Positions 23,601 to 34,050 of a DNA stretch of 64,000 bases are shown here, piece after piece. Where the stretch lies: positions 77,808,400-77,872,399 of the forward strand of contig CM019064.1 in assembly GCA_009667805.1 (NCBI GenBank). The letters are read 5' to 3'. Positions within the stretch are counted from its first letter, which is position 1; the number at the start of each line of letters is the position of its first letter. The stretch is from Leptobrachium leishanense. Lineage: Eukaryota > Chordata > Amphibia > Anura > Megophryidae. Under the pieces are notes generated by a model. It did no database searches. It worked only from the letters and a program-made list of their open reading frames with translations, and was not told the DNA's origin. Position numbers and translations under genes: made by a program.

Positions 23601-24891
23601 TGCGACAGGACGTACGCCTGTTTGTTTTGGCTTGTCAAGTCTGTGCCAGAAGCAAAACCAGTAAAACCTTGCCTGTCGGTCTATTGCAGCCTTTACCCAC
23701 GCCTAAGAGGCCTTGGTCTCATCTATCTATGGATTTTATTGTGGACTTGCCGAAGTCCAAAGGTCATACTGTGGTTCTGACAGTTGTAGACCGCTTCTCC
23801 AAAATGGCTCATTTTGTCCCTTTACCTAAGCTTCCTACAGCCAAAGAACTGGCGGTTGTCTTTGCTAGAGAGATTGTACGAATACATGGGGTTCCGTCTG
23901 AAATAGTCTCTGACAGAGGAGCTCAGTTCGTCTCTCGTTTCTGGAGGGTTTTCTGTGCGGAGATGGGGGTGCGATTGGCCTTCTCTTCAGCATACCATCC
24001 ACAAACCAATGGGGCAGCAGAGAGGGCAAATCAGGGTCTCGAGCAGTACATACGTTGCTTTACCACACAACAACAAGACAATTGGTCGGAGTTGTTGCCC
24101 TGGGCTGAGTATGCACGTAATAACGCTGTTAATGAGACCACTGGCCACTCTCCTTTTTCTGCTATCTATGGTTTTTTCCCTCCGGCTCTACCGCTTCAGT
24201 TTAATGAACAGGCCATCCCGGCTCTCGATGACCATCTCACTCAACTACAAGAGATTTGGAGACAGATTCGCGTAAATATGGAGCGCAATGTTGCTGTCCA
24301 GAAACGCAAGGCTGACAGGCATAGGTTACAAGCTCCCTCCTATAACGTGGGGATAGAGTTTGGTTGTCTACTAGGAACGTGAAGTTACGGGTGCCTTCTA
24401 TGAAAATGGCACCTCGGTTTATTGGTCCATATAAGATCATTCGCCGCGTTAACCCTGTGGCTTATGCTCTTGCCCTTCCTAAACATCTTCGCTTGCACAA
24501 CGTCTTTCACACCTCCCTACTGAAACCTTTGTTGTGTAACAGGTACACGCGGGTCGTTCTTCCTCCTCCACCTGTTCAGGTTGATGGTGAATCAGAGTAT
24601 GAGGTTAGGAGGGTTTTGGATTCTAGGCTGTCCAGGGGTGTTCTGCAGTACTTGGTCGATTGGGTGGGCTATGGCCCGGAAGACCGGTCCTGGATTCCAG
24701 CTTCCGACAAGTCTGCCTCTAGGTTGGTCAGGGCGTTCCATGCCTCGCACCCCGATCGCCCTGGTGGTCGTATTGCCACTCGTCCTGTTGGTCGTCCGGT
24801 GGCCTCCCGTGGAGAAGGGGGTACTGTAACGTTGGGGGCTTCCAGCCCTACCTGTGTGCTTGAGGACAGCAAGTCTGATGCTGCTCGCTGA
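20597..24891 (+). pseudogene. Ty3/gypsy pol, PR-RT-RH-IN-chromodomain
   Basis: The polyprotein would process, copy and integrate the element. Order: protease with FVDSGAAGNFID (about 20720); CR1 insertion at 21166-22023; RT with YTKLDLRGAYNLIRI, MPFGLCNAPAVFQDFIN and active site VIVYLDDILIYS (about 22510-22545); RNase H with LEVDASEIGIGAVLSQ and ITDHKNL; integrase with a His-His-Cys-Cys finger and D,D(35)E residues in MDFIVDLP, VSDRGAQF and NGAAERANQ; then a chromodomain (EYEVRRVLDSRLSRGV, VDWVGYGPEDRSWIP). Breaks: TGA at 23591-23593, and a one-base loss in a G run near 24345. The CR1 plus its duplication is 864 bp, so the frame is kept across it apart from the insert's own stops. The stop at 24891 lies 67 bp inside the 3' LTR. 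Confidence 0.92.
21166..22023 (+). mobile_element. CR1 fragment nested in gypsy pol
   Basis: 858 bp of 5'-truncated CR1 flanked by ATATGA (21160-21165 and 22024-22029). It encodes the C-terminal part of ORF2, with NVDKCKIMHLGRKN, YRALVRPHLEYCVQYWRPY and WNSLPVEVVEAKTV, open through 21935. A (TTTCTATG)n tail follows. It contains a local 21-bp duplication encoding AGNAGRMLG repeats near 21380-21420. Orientation is the same as its host. Confidence 0.9.
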
Positions 24892-25374
24892 CCACTGCCC
24901 GGTTTAAATGGAGACAGGCAGGGAGGTGATTGCATGAGGTGTGGCTTGAGTGGGGGGCGTGGTCTGGTGAAGGTCTTTAAAAACCCTCAGTGTATTCTCA
25001 GCAGTTGCCAGATCGTGGTTATCCATACCTGAGCTCCTTGTACCTGACTGCTATATTGATTTAACCTGTTATTGACCTCTGCTTGTGTTCTGACCATTCT
25101 GCCTTCTGTTGCCCTAGACTATTTTCTTGTACTACGCTACTGCTCTGATACCGACCCGGCTATTCCATTTGACCATTCTGAACTCTGTATTCCTGATTCT
25201 GGCTCGGCTGACTCCTCTCCATATTGTTAACCCTTTTCTGTCTAGTTAGTTTACCTGGCCAATTCTAAGGACCAGACAGATAGGGATCATTCACAGCTAC
25301 ACTGTTGGTAGCTTCTGGGTTTTGTGGAGTGTTGGGGGTTAAGTACTGCGTGGTGGGATCCGGGAACCGTGACA
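24825..25374 (+). repeat. 3' LTR of the Ty3/gypsy element
   Basis: Matches the 5' LTR over its full length, from TGTAACGTTGGGGGC to GGAACCGTGACA, with about five substitutions by eye. It overlaps the last 67 bases of the pol frame. Confidence 0.93.
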
Positions 25375-25826
25375 CATTTATGCTGAAATCCAACAGTCAT
25401 AATTTGCATAAATGACGCACATCGTCCTACCAATATGCTAATTACATTATGTCAGTTAGGTATTTACAATAAACATTCTTTACATTTTTTAGCCTTTAGC
25501 TCACACAACATTTCCATAATCTATTGTTCTAACACATCAGATTAAAGACAAACACTATCATAGACTTCTTGAATCAAATATGCAGCCAGATAAGGGGGAA
25601 AGCCCTGTTTCATAAATTACACAGCAGTAAAGCTTGTTTACTGGCTATACAGAAACACATTTACCTACAGGAATATAAGTATATTTAAAACTAAAGTTAC
25701 GCCATTTTACATTAACTAATTTAAACTAAAACCAAACCATGTAATATATTTTAAAATCACACAATACAATTGAACATAAAGTCTCTTGGGGTTTGAAGCA
25801 TGGAGCGTTACATCAGCTCCATGACA
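25375..25826 (+). mobile_element. Solo LTR, right part
   Basis: Continuation of the LTR begun at 18809. It contains AATAAA at about 25469 and ends GCTCCATGACA at 25826, followed by the duplication CATTG. The plus-strand AATAAA suggests plus orientation. Confidence 0.7.
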
Positions 25827-26582
25827 CATTGTCCATCTGCACTGCGAAGTGCCGTCCAATGAATTCTGCAGCATTTGGCTGAATGAGCAGATAATATTGC
25901 CCGAAACACTTCAGAATTCATCCTGCTGCTTTTGTCAGCAGTCACATCATCAATAAATACAAGTTAACCAGTTCCATTGGCAGCCATACATGCCCACGCC
26001 ATGAGACTACCACCACCATGCTTCACTGATGAAGTGGTATGCTTAGGATCATGAGCAGTTCCTTTACTTCTCCATACTCTTCTCTTCCCATCACTCTGGT
26101 ACAAGTTGATCTTGGTCTCATCTGTCCATAGGATCTTGTTCCAGAACTGTGAAGGCTTTGTTAGGTGTTGTTTGGCAAACTCTAATCTGGCCTTCCTGTT
26201 TTTGAGGCTCACCAATGGTTTACATCTTGTGGTGAACCCTCTGTATTCACTCTGGTGAAGTCTTCTTTTGATTGTTGACTTTTACACACATACACCTACC
26301 TCCTGGATCCTGGAGAGTGTTCTTGATCTGGCCAACTGTTGTGAAGGGTGTTTTCTTCACCAGGGAAAGAATTCTTCAGTTATCCACCACCGTTGTTTTC
26401 CGTGGTCTCCCGGGTCTTTTGGTGTTGCTGAGCTCACCGGTGCTTTCCTTCTTTTTGAGAATGTTCCAAACAGTTGTTTTGGCCACTCCTAATGTTCTTG
26501 CTATCTGTCTGATGGGTTTATTTTGTTTCTTCAGCCTAATGATGGCTTGCTTCACTGATAGTGACAGCTCTTTGGATCTCAT
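25827..26582 (-). pseudogene. Tc1-like transposase, N-terminal and core part
   Basis: Minus-strand reading from the ATG at 26582 (MRSKELSLSVKQAIIRLKK). The helix-turn-helix block IRQIARTLGVAKTTVWNILK and the GRPRKTT linker motif follow; then, after frameshifts near 26250-26370, comes the first catalytic Asp in ILWTDETKINLY and KHGGGSLMAW. The second Asp falls in the NDPKHT region at the inner edge, and the C-terminal third is at 18095-18389. The gene is broken by frameshifts and by the nest of insertions. Confidence 0.85.
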
Positions 26583-26942
26583 CTTGAGAGTTGACAGCAA
26601 CAGATTCCAAATGCAAATAGCACACTTGAAATGAACTCTGGGCCTTTTATCTCCACATTGTAATTGGGGTAATGAGGGAATATCACACACCTGGCCATGG
26701 AACAGCTGAGAAGCCAATTGTCCCATTACTTTTGGTCCCTTAATAAGTGGAAGGCACATCTGCAAACTGCTGTAAATCCTACACCGTTCACCTGAGTTGG
26801 ATGTACATACCCTCAAATTAAAGCTGACAGTCTGCAGTTAAAGCACATTGTGTTTGTTTCATTCCAACTCCATTGTGGTGGTGTATAGCGCCAAAGATGT
26901 TAGAATTGTGTCGATGTCCCAATATTTCTGGACATGACTGTA

Positions 26943-27640
26943 TATAACAAATTGAATAATATTTTTCAGTGCTGTGTCCCTGCTGCTCCTCTTCTAAGAT
27001 GCACTCGCTACCCAGCGAGCTGCATTGTATCTGCCAGGTCAGAGAGCAGGCTCCCCCGCGGTGCTGGATATGGAAGCCTGCGCTCTCTCTCCTCCTGGTC
27101 CCTTCCTCCTTGCTGGTGCCTGGCCCCGTCTGATTATGTCAAGAGGAGGGCGTGCCAAACAACGTCTACACTGCCGCCCGCCCTACCCCCAGCAGTTCCA
27201 GACAGTGTGTGGTGCACCATGGAACTGTGATTTGCATATCCTACCCAGAATTCCTTGCTGCATATGGGGAATGTGGCACAGGAGCTCTGGGATGCAATTT
27301 TTTGAATTGCTGTTATGTGCAAGTGGCTTCTACAGTAATAAACATAACTAATTATAGCGTGGAGGCTTTTTATCTCACTTTTTGTCCTCCACCACAACCA
27401 TTATACACCCTTCTCTTCGTGTGTTGGTTGATCCATTAGTTATATTTTTATTCCCTCCAGTTGCTTCGAAGCTATTTTGTTCAGGTTTTTTTTATAATTC
27501 GGTTTTCTCACAAACCAAACTTATTTTTTGTCCCCTGTGCGGCTTCACCGATTTTGAGAACCCTTTATGAACGTATGTGAAAAAACTTTCTCTTTTCAGC
27601 AAATGTTTTCTCTTTTCATCCTGAGTCCTGAAAGCACCAA
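26943..27640. other. Unassigned DNA, no gene seen
   Basis: Moderately GC-rich DNA (about 27000-27230), then AT-rich sequence. Short open frames are present but show no recognisable domain, and I do not call them genes. Confidence 0.4.
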
Positions 27641-28041
27641 AAATCCTCCACGTCAGTGGCTCTGTTCCTGCCCCCCCTCTCCTCCAGCTTCCTGTTTTTC
27701 ATCATTTTACTGCTCTTTCCTCTCCGCATTTTCCCTAAACTCGTGCTTTCCTTCTATATACCTTTTACCCCTCACACTCATTATCTCTCCCTCGCTCCTC
27801 TCCTATTCTTATCATGTAAAGTCCATGCCATCCACCATCCTGCCCACACCCCTACGTGTTGCTGTAATATACCATCCCCCTGGCTTTCCTGGACCCTTTC
27901 TGGAACATTTTTCTCAGCTTGGCTCCCTCACTTGCGCTCATCTGACATTCCATCTCTCATCCTCGGAGACTCGAACATTCCCGTCGAATCTCCATCCATC
28001 CCTCTGTTCTGGAAAGTTTGGTCTTTGCGCACAAAGTCCTG
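27641..28041 (+). mobile_element. L2-type LINE endonuclease fragment
   Basis: In a shifting frame this encodes LRVAVIYHPPGFPGPFLEHF and a decayed ILGDFNIP-like block (GDSNIPVESPS). These match the endonuclease of the L2 LINE at 57.8-61.2 kb (RVAVIYRPPGPTSQFFDHF and ILGDFNIPIDDPS). It is a short, frameshifted internal fragment and is cut off at about 28041 by the retroviral LTR. Confidence 0.7.
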
Positions 28042-28945
28042 GTGCACTAAAAAGGTACACTTCAGTATTAAAGTGCGCCCAGTACAAACAAATCTGTCGC
28101 TATAAAAAACACGCTATATTCAGTTCTTTCTGTATAAGGCACAAAGTACTTCTCTATTCCAGGAAGAATCAGACAGACACGCTGCTTCAAGCTGGAAATC
28201 CTCTGTCTAAGTGGGGCTGAGAGCCCCTTGTCCGCTTAATTTATTAGACAATAGGACAATGCCCAGTGGCTAACTGGCTTTACAATCAGGAACCAGTTAG
28301 ACCGGTAATTACATTTACATATCATAATGACAGGGGAGTGGACTGGGATGACCGACCAGCCCCCTGTACATGACTCATCCCTGAGTAATGGACATTGTAC
28401 CCGTCAGCCATGTTTGTCCGACCATCCCCCATCACTGTCAGTATGGACCCCATTCAATACTGATCAAATCTGATCAGTATTAAGTGAAGATCAGTCTACT
28501 TGTTCTTATGGATTTGCGACATATATCTGCGGAGACATTACAGCTATTGTCAGTACACGGTACGAGTGTACAGACAAGGCTTAAATGTCTTAAAAGCAGG
28601 TATGTATCCAGAAGGGGATAGCGTAGCCGGAACAGAGATATAATACGTATCTCTCGTTATGCAGACTTCACTTCTCCAATGTGCATAGACATTGGGAGGT
28701 AAGAAGCCCACCGCATTGCACTTAGTACTCACAAACCGCCAAACGCCTACACACACTGAGAACACGTCTCTAAACCCAAGAGAAGGTTTTCATACTGACG
28801 GTTTTGCCGCTGGTTTGGTTTTAAACCCAAGTACACCCTGCTAGAGCGTTTCTCTGTTTAAAATCTGACACAGGGAGACATATGACAACTTATAACACAC
28901 ACACATCCTAGAATATAATGTCCACATAATAAAATTTCCACAACA
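28042..28945 (-). repeat. Probable 3' LTR of an endogenous retrovirus
   Basis: On the minus strand this LTR would begin TGTTGTGGAAATTTTATTA at 28945, directly after a purine-rich tract, and would carry AATAAA near 28235. The plus-strand left edge at about 28042 (TGCACT) is inferred from where similarity to the LINE fragment stops. No target duplication could be tested because the 5' end of the provirus is not identified. Confidence 0.55.
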
Positions 28946-28962
28946 GTCCCTCCTCTTTGTCA
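28946..28962 (-). promoter_or_regulatory. Retroviral polypurine tract
   Basis: On the minus strand AAAGAGGAGGGAC lies immediately upstream of the LTR start, where a polypurine tract primes plus-strand DNA synthesis in retroviruses. Between it and the env stop is a roughly 200-bp zone of short repeats sharing AAATCTTGACACG (29070-29260). Confidence 0.6.
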
Positions 28963-29413
28963 TTTGCTCCCCAGTGTCCCTCGATGAATCTCGATCTTCC
29001 TTGGAAAGAAACAATTCCTCTTGTATATGGAAAGTTCTGATTGCAAAAAGCCAAACAGATGATGGAAGACAATCTTGACACGCCGAATCTTAAAGCAAAA
29101 CTTAAAACAAATGTTGACACGTGGATCATAAAGCAAGTCTAAAACCAAATCTTGACACATGGATCATAAAGCAAGTCTAAAACCAAATCTTGACACGCCG
29201 ATTTTTTTGGCAAATCTTAAAACAAATCTTGACACGTAGAACTTGACACGTAGAATCTGCTTTAGGGGAGGTGACTCAGAGGGAGGACATGAGGTGGTGG
29301 GTTGCGTCGGTCGTTGGTCGGTCTGAAATCCTCTGTGTCCGGTCCATGCGTTGGTCTTCAGGGCGTCTCATCTCGGCAACGAAAACGTAGTCATCTGCTC
29401 TGGCTTTGGTAAC

Positions 29414-29610
29414 TCAGTCGATTAGACAACAGGAACATTTCACTCCGGCATATAGAAGAAATAGAAACAGAAACACCATAAGTATATATACTCCCATTTC
29501 CTTTAGCCAGGATCCAATGGAAAACAAGAAATCCCGAAGCTTCCCAAACCTTCAAAAGGATTCCAACTCTCACTAGCTATAGCTCTGGCTCTGCCTTGCA
29601 GGGCGCTAAC
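29414..29610 (-). pseudogene. Retroviral env, TM membrane anchor (piece 4)
   Basis: The C-terminal part of a retroviral envelope on the minus strand. It encodes a Trp-rich membrane-proximal stretch, a hydrophobic membrane segment (YILMVFLFLFLLYAGV), a Cys-rich start of the cytoplasmic tail and a TGA stop at 29414-29416. It joins, across the 8.8-kb hAT insertion, to the TM ectodomain at 38430-38805; the 8-bp duplication at 29603-29610 is the insertion site. No joined protein is given. Confidence 0.8.
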
Positions 29611-30277
29611 TAGGGATGTGCGTTTCGGGTTTCGGAATTTCGGAATTTTCACGAAATTTCCCGATTCGGGTCTTTCGATGCGGCCGAAAATCCGAAATAT
29701 TTTAGATCCGAAAAAGTCGAATCCGAACTGTTTTCCGAGCCGAATCGAAAAAATTTCGGAGTTTTCGAATGGACTTGAAATGTGTCAAATCGAAATCTAT
29801 TGCTTTGAAACGAGAACAGACTTTCCGAAAAAACGAAAAATTTGCCAAATCGAATATTTTTTGGAATTTTCGAATGGACTTGAAATGTGTCAAATCGAAA
29901 TCTATTGCTTTGAAACGAGAACAGACTTTCCGAAAAAAACGAAAAATTTGCCAAATCGAAAATTTTTCGGAATTTTCGAATGGACTTGAAATGTGTCAAA
30001 TCGAAATTTATTTTCCCTCTATTCATGATTTCAGTTCCATTCGGGATTTCGGTTCCATTTCGGTAAGTCTGGACATCGTATATTTAACTAGTATCGGTTA
30101 TATCGCTGAATCTGTAAATTTTTTTATTGTTTCCAATGATCCGATAAGAATTTTCGTATTTGGGTCAGATCCGATTCGTCCGCGGGTCGCGCATGCGCGC
30201 GAGCGCGAATGTCGTAACTTTATTGAGCCAGTTTTATTGACAACTTTTTGAACAAAATATTGTTTTTATTATTCATC

Positions 30278-32198
30278 ATGATGGCCACTGTAAGAGAGGA
30301 GTGCCGTACAAGCACCTCATCATCTCATGATGAACCACCGGCACCCAGGAAGAAACGGGCCCCCAATATGGCATTTGAAGAGATGTTGGAGCTGGTACGC
30401 ATCTTTGATAGCAAAGATTATGATTGCAGTAGGGGACCTTACCGCAGGAAGAATAACGCCAGGAAGGATCGTATCTTAGACAAGCTACGCACCACCATTT
30501 TGGAGTTGTTTGGGAAGGACCGGACGAAGGACCAACTCAGGAAACGCTGGTCTGATTTGAAAGTACGCGAGCAGGAGCAGCTGAGACGCATCCGCCGCGT
30601 CATAGCGAAACGTAAGTGTCATGTTATATTGTAAAGCGCTGCGCAAACTGTTGGCGCTATATAAATCCTGTATAATAATAATAATGTGCTTGCATGTGCT
30701 AATGTGCAAAGAAATACGCTGATTTATCTAGTCCTTTTTTCATGCAATGTGATTGTGTATAGCTTTGCGTTTTCACGACTCGTCATACATGCATTTTTGC
30801 CATAGCTCTTCTTTTTTGTGATTTTACGTATTCGTGAAAATTTAGATATTTGATGTATGTAGATGAAGTTACAATGCTGGATTTCTTTTGGCACTGTGTG
30901 TACTGTAGTGTGCTGGGGGGGGGGAGGTTGTTGTGATTGAGTGATGCATACGAGATGACCCGCAGCTTGCCCAATATTGGCTCCCACCTGCGCATCAACA
31001 AAAATCTCTGCGTCTCTGCTAAGTGATAGGATGGGACATGTAGTTCTTCTGAAAGTGCATCCAAACAGAGCCGCCTTCAATACATCCTCAGCAGCTGCTG
31101 CAGCAGTGTCATTGAATGCTTTAGATGCAAATTTCAAAACAAAATGGCGGATTTCTGTTGTTGTTTCTGCAATATCCAGTTTTATTCACAGAAACTGAAA
31201 GTGAAACTGAGGCTGAGGCATCTATAAAGTAACTAAAAGCAGTCACACAATGCGCTTTGTACGCACACAACACAAATAATAGTTTTTATTGAATAAACGT
31301 AATGTTTACTTCTGAAAAAAATATATAATTGAACGGTAATATATGTCTATGTGCAGAGGAAATAAATAAATATTTTGTGACTTTAGAACTATGAGATGGG
31401 AGTAGTGGTGGGTCAAGCTGGTAGTGGGGTAGTGGAGGGGTGTCGCAATATTTTCGGCAATATAGTGTATAGATATACCATTCTTTCCAGTCTGCATTAT
31501 TTACGTGTTATATTTTTTGGATTTGGCAGAAGACAGGAAGAAGGCCGCAGAATCTGCCCCAGCGGGCACCAGTGCCCCAGTGGAGGAGGAGCCACGGGCG
31601 ACCACCAGCGCTGGTATATACTGTTTTATTTAGCAACGACTTTTGGTCAAAAACAGAAACATTTTTTGTTTACTGTATTTTAATTTAATTTTTTTATGTA
31701 TAGCACAAGAGGAGCAGGAAGAGGAGGACCAGGAGAATGGCGATGATGTAGAGAGGCAGCCGGTGCAGCAGGAGGCCGCCAGTCCAGGTTGTTTTTTTTT
31801 ACTGTTGTATTTTGCATCGACTTTTGTTCAAAAATAAATCAGTTTTGTTGTTTACTGTATTTTTTATTTCTTTAATTTCTTACATATAGCACTGGATATG
31901 CAGACGGTGGTGGTGGGGGAGGAGGAGTCGGAGGAGTCGGAGCCTCAGGAGGCCGCCAGCTCTGGTATATACTACTGTTATATTTTTTCAAGACTTTCAG
32001 TCAAAAATAGAAACCTGCTTTACTTACTGTATTTTCCTTCTTTCATTTATTGGATATATAGAAGAAGCCAGACCGAGCAATCAAGAGGCGATTGGCGAAC
32101 TAAGGCTGGCTGTCAGAACACTCGATGCCATCCAGGAACTGCTGCAGGAACTCCGGGAGCACCTGAACAACACCGCGGACATCCTGGAGCGGCAGTAA
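30278..32198 (+). CDS. Five-exon Myb/SANT-like DNA-binding protein
   Basis: Predicted exons are 30278-30611, 31530-31613, 31704-31787, 31890-31964 and 32062-32198 (TAA). All introns are GT-AG and phase 1, and the spliced frame is open for 714 bases (237 residues; the second ATG at 30281 is an equally good start). Residues about 30-105 resemble the Myb/SANT-like domain found in transposon-associated proteins (MAFEEMLELVRIFDSKDYDC, KDQLRKRWSDLKVREQEQL). Exons 2-4 give an acidic, Glu-rich linker with repeated QEAAS(P/S)G ends, and exon 5 gives a Leu-rich helix (LQELREHLNNTADILERQ) likely to dimerise. It lies inside a hAT-like element. A partner transposase is not evident, and the cellular role is unknown. 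A possible AATAAA is at 32596. Confidence 0.72.
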
Positions 32199-32208
32199 GA
32201 CAGAGACA

Positions 32209-32450
32209 ACACTCAATACGGATGTGCCTCAGCTGCTCCTGCTCGCCTGCTTTGAGGTCGGACCAGCGTTTTCTGATCTGGTCCTTCGTCCCGTCTTTCC
32301 CAAACACCTCCAGGATGGTGGTGCGCGTAGCTTGTCAATGATACGATCCTTTCTAAAATTATTCTTCCTGCCGTAAGGGCCCTTACTGCAGTCATAATCT
32401 TTGTAATCAAAGATGCGGACCAGCTCCAACATCTCCTCAAATGCCAGTAA
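32209..32450 (-). pseudogene. Inverted partial copy of Myb/SANT exon
   Basis: Minus-strand sequence encodes AFEEMLELVRIFDYKDYDC and, after a one-base shift, TKDQIRKRWSDLKAGEQEQL. It is a diverged second copy of the Myb/SANT exon at 30370-30590, in opposite orientation and only about 10 bp from the end of the complete gene. Similarity stops at both exon-core edges, so it is a fragment without its own downstream exons. Confidence 0.8.
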
Positions 32451-32956
32451 TTCTCCAGTGAGTGAACCAATACTCTGAACAAGATGTTCGCCTGGCTTGG
32501 AAGATGGCCGCCATTGTATGTTTGTTTGTGTTGTTTGTGCCCCTGTTGGGCAGTTTGCCATCCTTGGCATGTTCCCTTCCCTTCCCCATGTTGTAAATAA
32601 ATTTTCTATTTTTTCTATATTTTCCTGTTTGTGTGCGTTGCTTTACGTTAATAAGTTAATTATGTATTGCTTGGTTTCCACACTGTTAACCACTTCGATG
32701 CGGAGGACGCGCTCAGCGCGTCCTCCGCATGGCTGCTGGTATGCGGAGGACGCGCTGAGCGCGTCCTCCCTTTGGGGTCAGCGTTCGGCCGGGTTCCGGC
32801 CGATCGCTGGCCCCCCCGGTGCGGGCTGACATCCTCGAAAAATTATAAAAATTAAATAAACATTTTTTTTTTCTTTTTTTTGGTTCGTTAATGCAGCAAT
32901 ATTGTTCCCATTTCAATTATAATGTGAACAATGATGCTGCACTAACGAGGTGGTGG

Positions 32957-33125
32957 GGCAATATCCACGAGGAGCTGGGGCATGTCCACGAGGAGCTGGG
33001 GCATGTCCACGAGGAGCTGGGGCACATCCACGAGGTGCTGGGGCAATATCCACGAGGAGCTGGGGCATGTCCACGAGGAGCTGGGGCATATCCATGAGGA
33101 GCTGGGGCATATCCATGAGGATGTC
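32957..33125 (+). repeat. 21-bp minisatellite, short array (about 8 units)
   Basis: Units share GAGGAGCTGGGGCATGTCCAC-like sequence of 21 bp within the first tandem block of the expanded TTAA element. The 3-fold period keeps several frames open, giving HEELGH- and PRGAGA-type shadow peptides that are not genes. Confidence 0.9.
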
Positions 33126-33507
33126 GGATGTCGGCCAAGCTTCCGGGAACTCCCCCTGAGGACTGGCATCATCGTGCATAGCACGATGACGCCAGTCCTA
33201 GAGTTAACCCCTAACTGCCACCAACGGTGGAGATAGGGAGTTCATTGGAACTCCCTATCTCCCGATCCGTGGCAGCTAGGGGTTAAAGTTTGGTATGGTT
33301 GGATCGGCCAGAGCATGGCCATTCCAACGATACCAAACACTACTGTGAAAAAAGTTTTTTTAAAAAAAATAAAAATATATTTAAAAAAAAATTATAAAAA
33401 TTAAATAAACATTTTTTTTTTCTTTTTTTTGGTTCGTTAATGCAGCAATATTGTTCCCATTTCAATTATAATGTGAACAATGATGCTGCGCTAACGAGGT
33501 GGTGGGG

Positions 33508-34050
33508 CAATATCCACGAGGAGCTGGGGCATGTCCACGAGGAGCTGGGGCAAGTCCACGAGGAGCTGGGGCACATCCACGAGGTGCTGGGGCATATCCA
33601 CGAGGAGCTGGGGCATATCCACGAGGAGCTGGGGCATATCCACGAGGAGCTGGGGCATGTCCACGAGGAGCTGGGGCATATCCACGAGGAGCTGGGGCAT
33701 GTCCACGAGGAGCTGGGGCATGTCCACGAGGTGCTGGGGCATGTCCACGAGGAGCTGGGGCATATCCAGGAGGTGCTGGGGCAATATCCACGAGGAGCTG
33801 GGGCATGTCCACGAGGAGCTGGGGCATATCCACGAGGAGCTGGGGCATATCCACGAGGAGCTGGGGCATGTCCACGAGGAGCTGGGGCATGTCCACGAGG
33901 TGCTGGGGCATGTCCACGAGGAGCTGGGGCATATCCATGAGGTGCTGGGGCAATATCCACGAGGAGCTGGGGCATGTCCACGAGGAGCTGGGGCATATCC
34001 ATGAGGAGCTGGGGCATATCCATGAGGATCTGGGGCATATCCATGAGGAT
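33508..34050 (+). repeat. 21-bp minisatellite, long array (about 26 units)
   Basis: Same unit as the array at 32957-33125, in the second copy of the duplicated block, but about three times as many repeats. Variation is concentrated at ATGTCC/ATATCC, GAGCTG/GTGCTG and CACGAG/CATGAG. Sequence on both sides (left about 33387-33505, right about 34051-34320) repeats the flanks of the short array. Confidence 0.92.

Larger units (their letters stand above)
19109..25374 (+). mobile_element. Ty3/gypsy chromovirus with both LTRs
   Basis: Complete LTR retrotransposon (Metaviridae type) with LTRs at 19109-19657 and 24825-25374, flanked by the 5-bp duplication CATTT (19104-19108 and 25375-25379). Without its nested CR1 (21166-22023) it is about 5.4 kb. 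The gag start lies only 16 bases after the LTR. A polypurine stretch (GGAGAAGGGGG) precedes the 3' LTR. The chromodomain at the end of pol places it with the chromoviruses (sushi-ichi-like group in vertebrates). Its LTRs differ at only about five positions by eye, so the insertion is young. Confidence 0.93.
17846..26940 (-). mobile_element. Tc1-like element split by nested insertions
   Basis: The outermost element of a nest. Left end CAATCAGGTCCAGAAAT (17846) and right end, in complement, CAGTCATGTCCAGAAATATT (26940) are inverted and flanked by TA. The element's own DNA is 17846-18389 plus 25827-26940, about 1.66 kb, a normal Tc1 size. The transposase runs on the minus strand from the right piece into the left piece. 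Everything between 18390 and 25826 was inserted later: a CR1 fragment, a solo LTR, and a Ty3/gypsy element. Confidence 0.88.
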
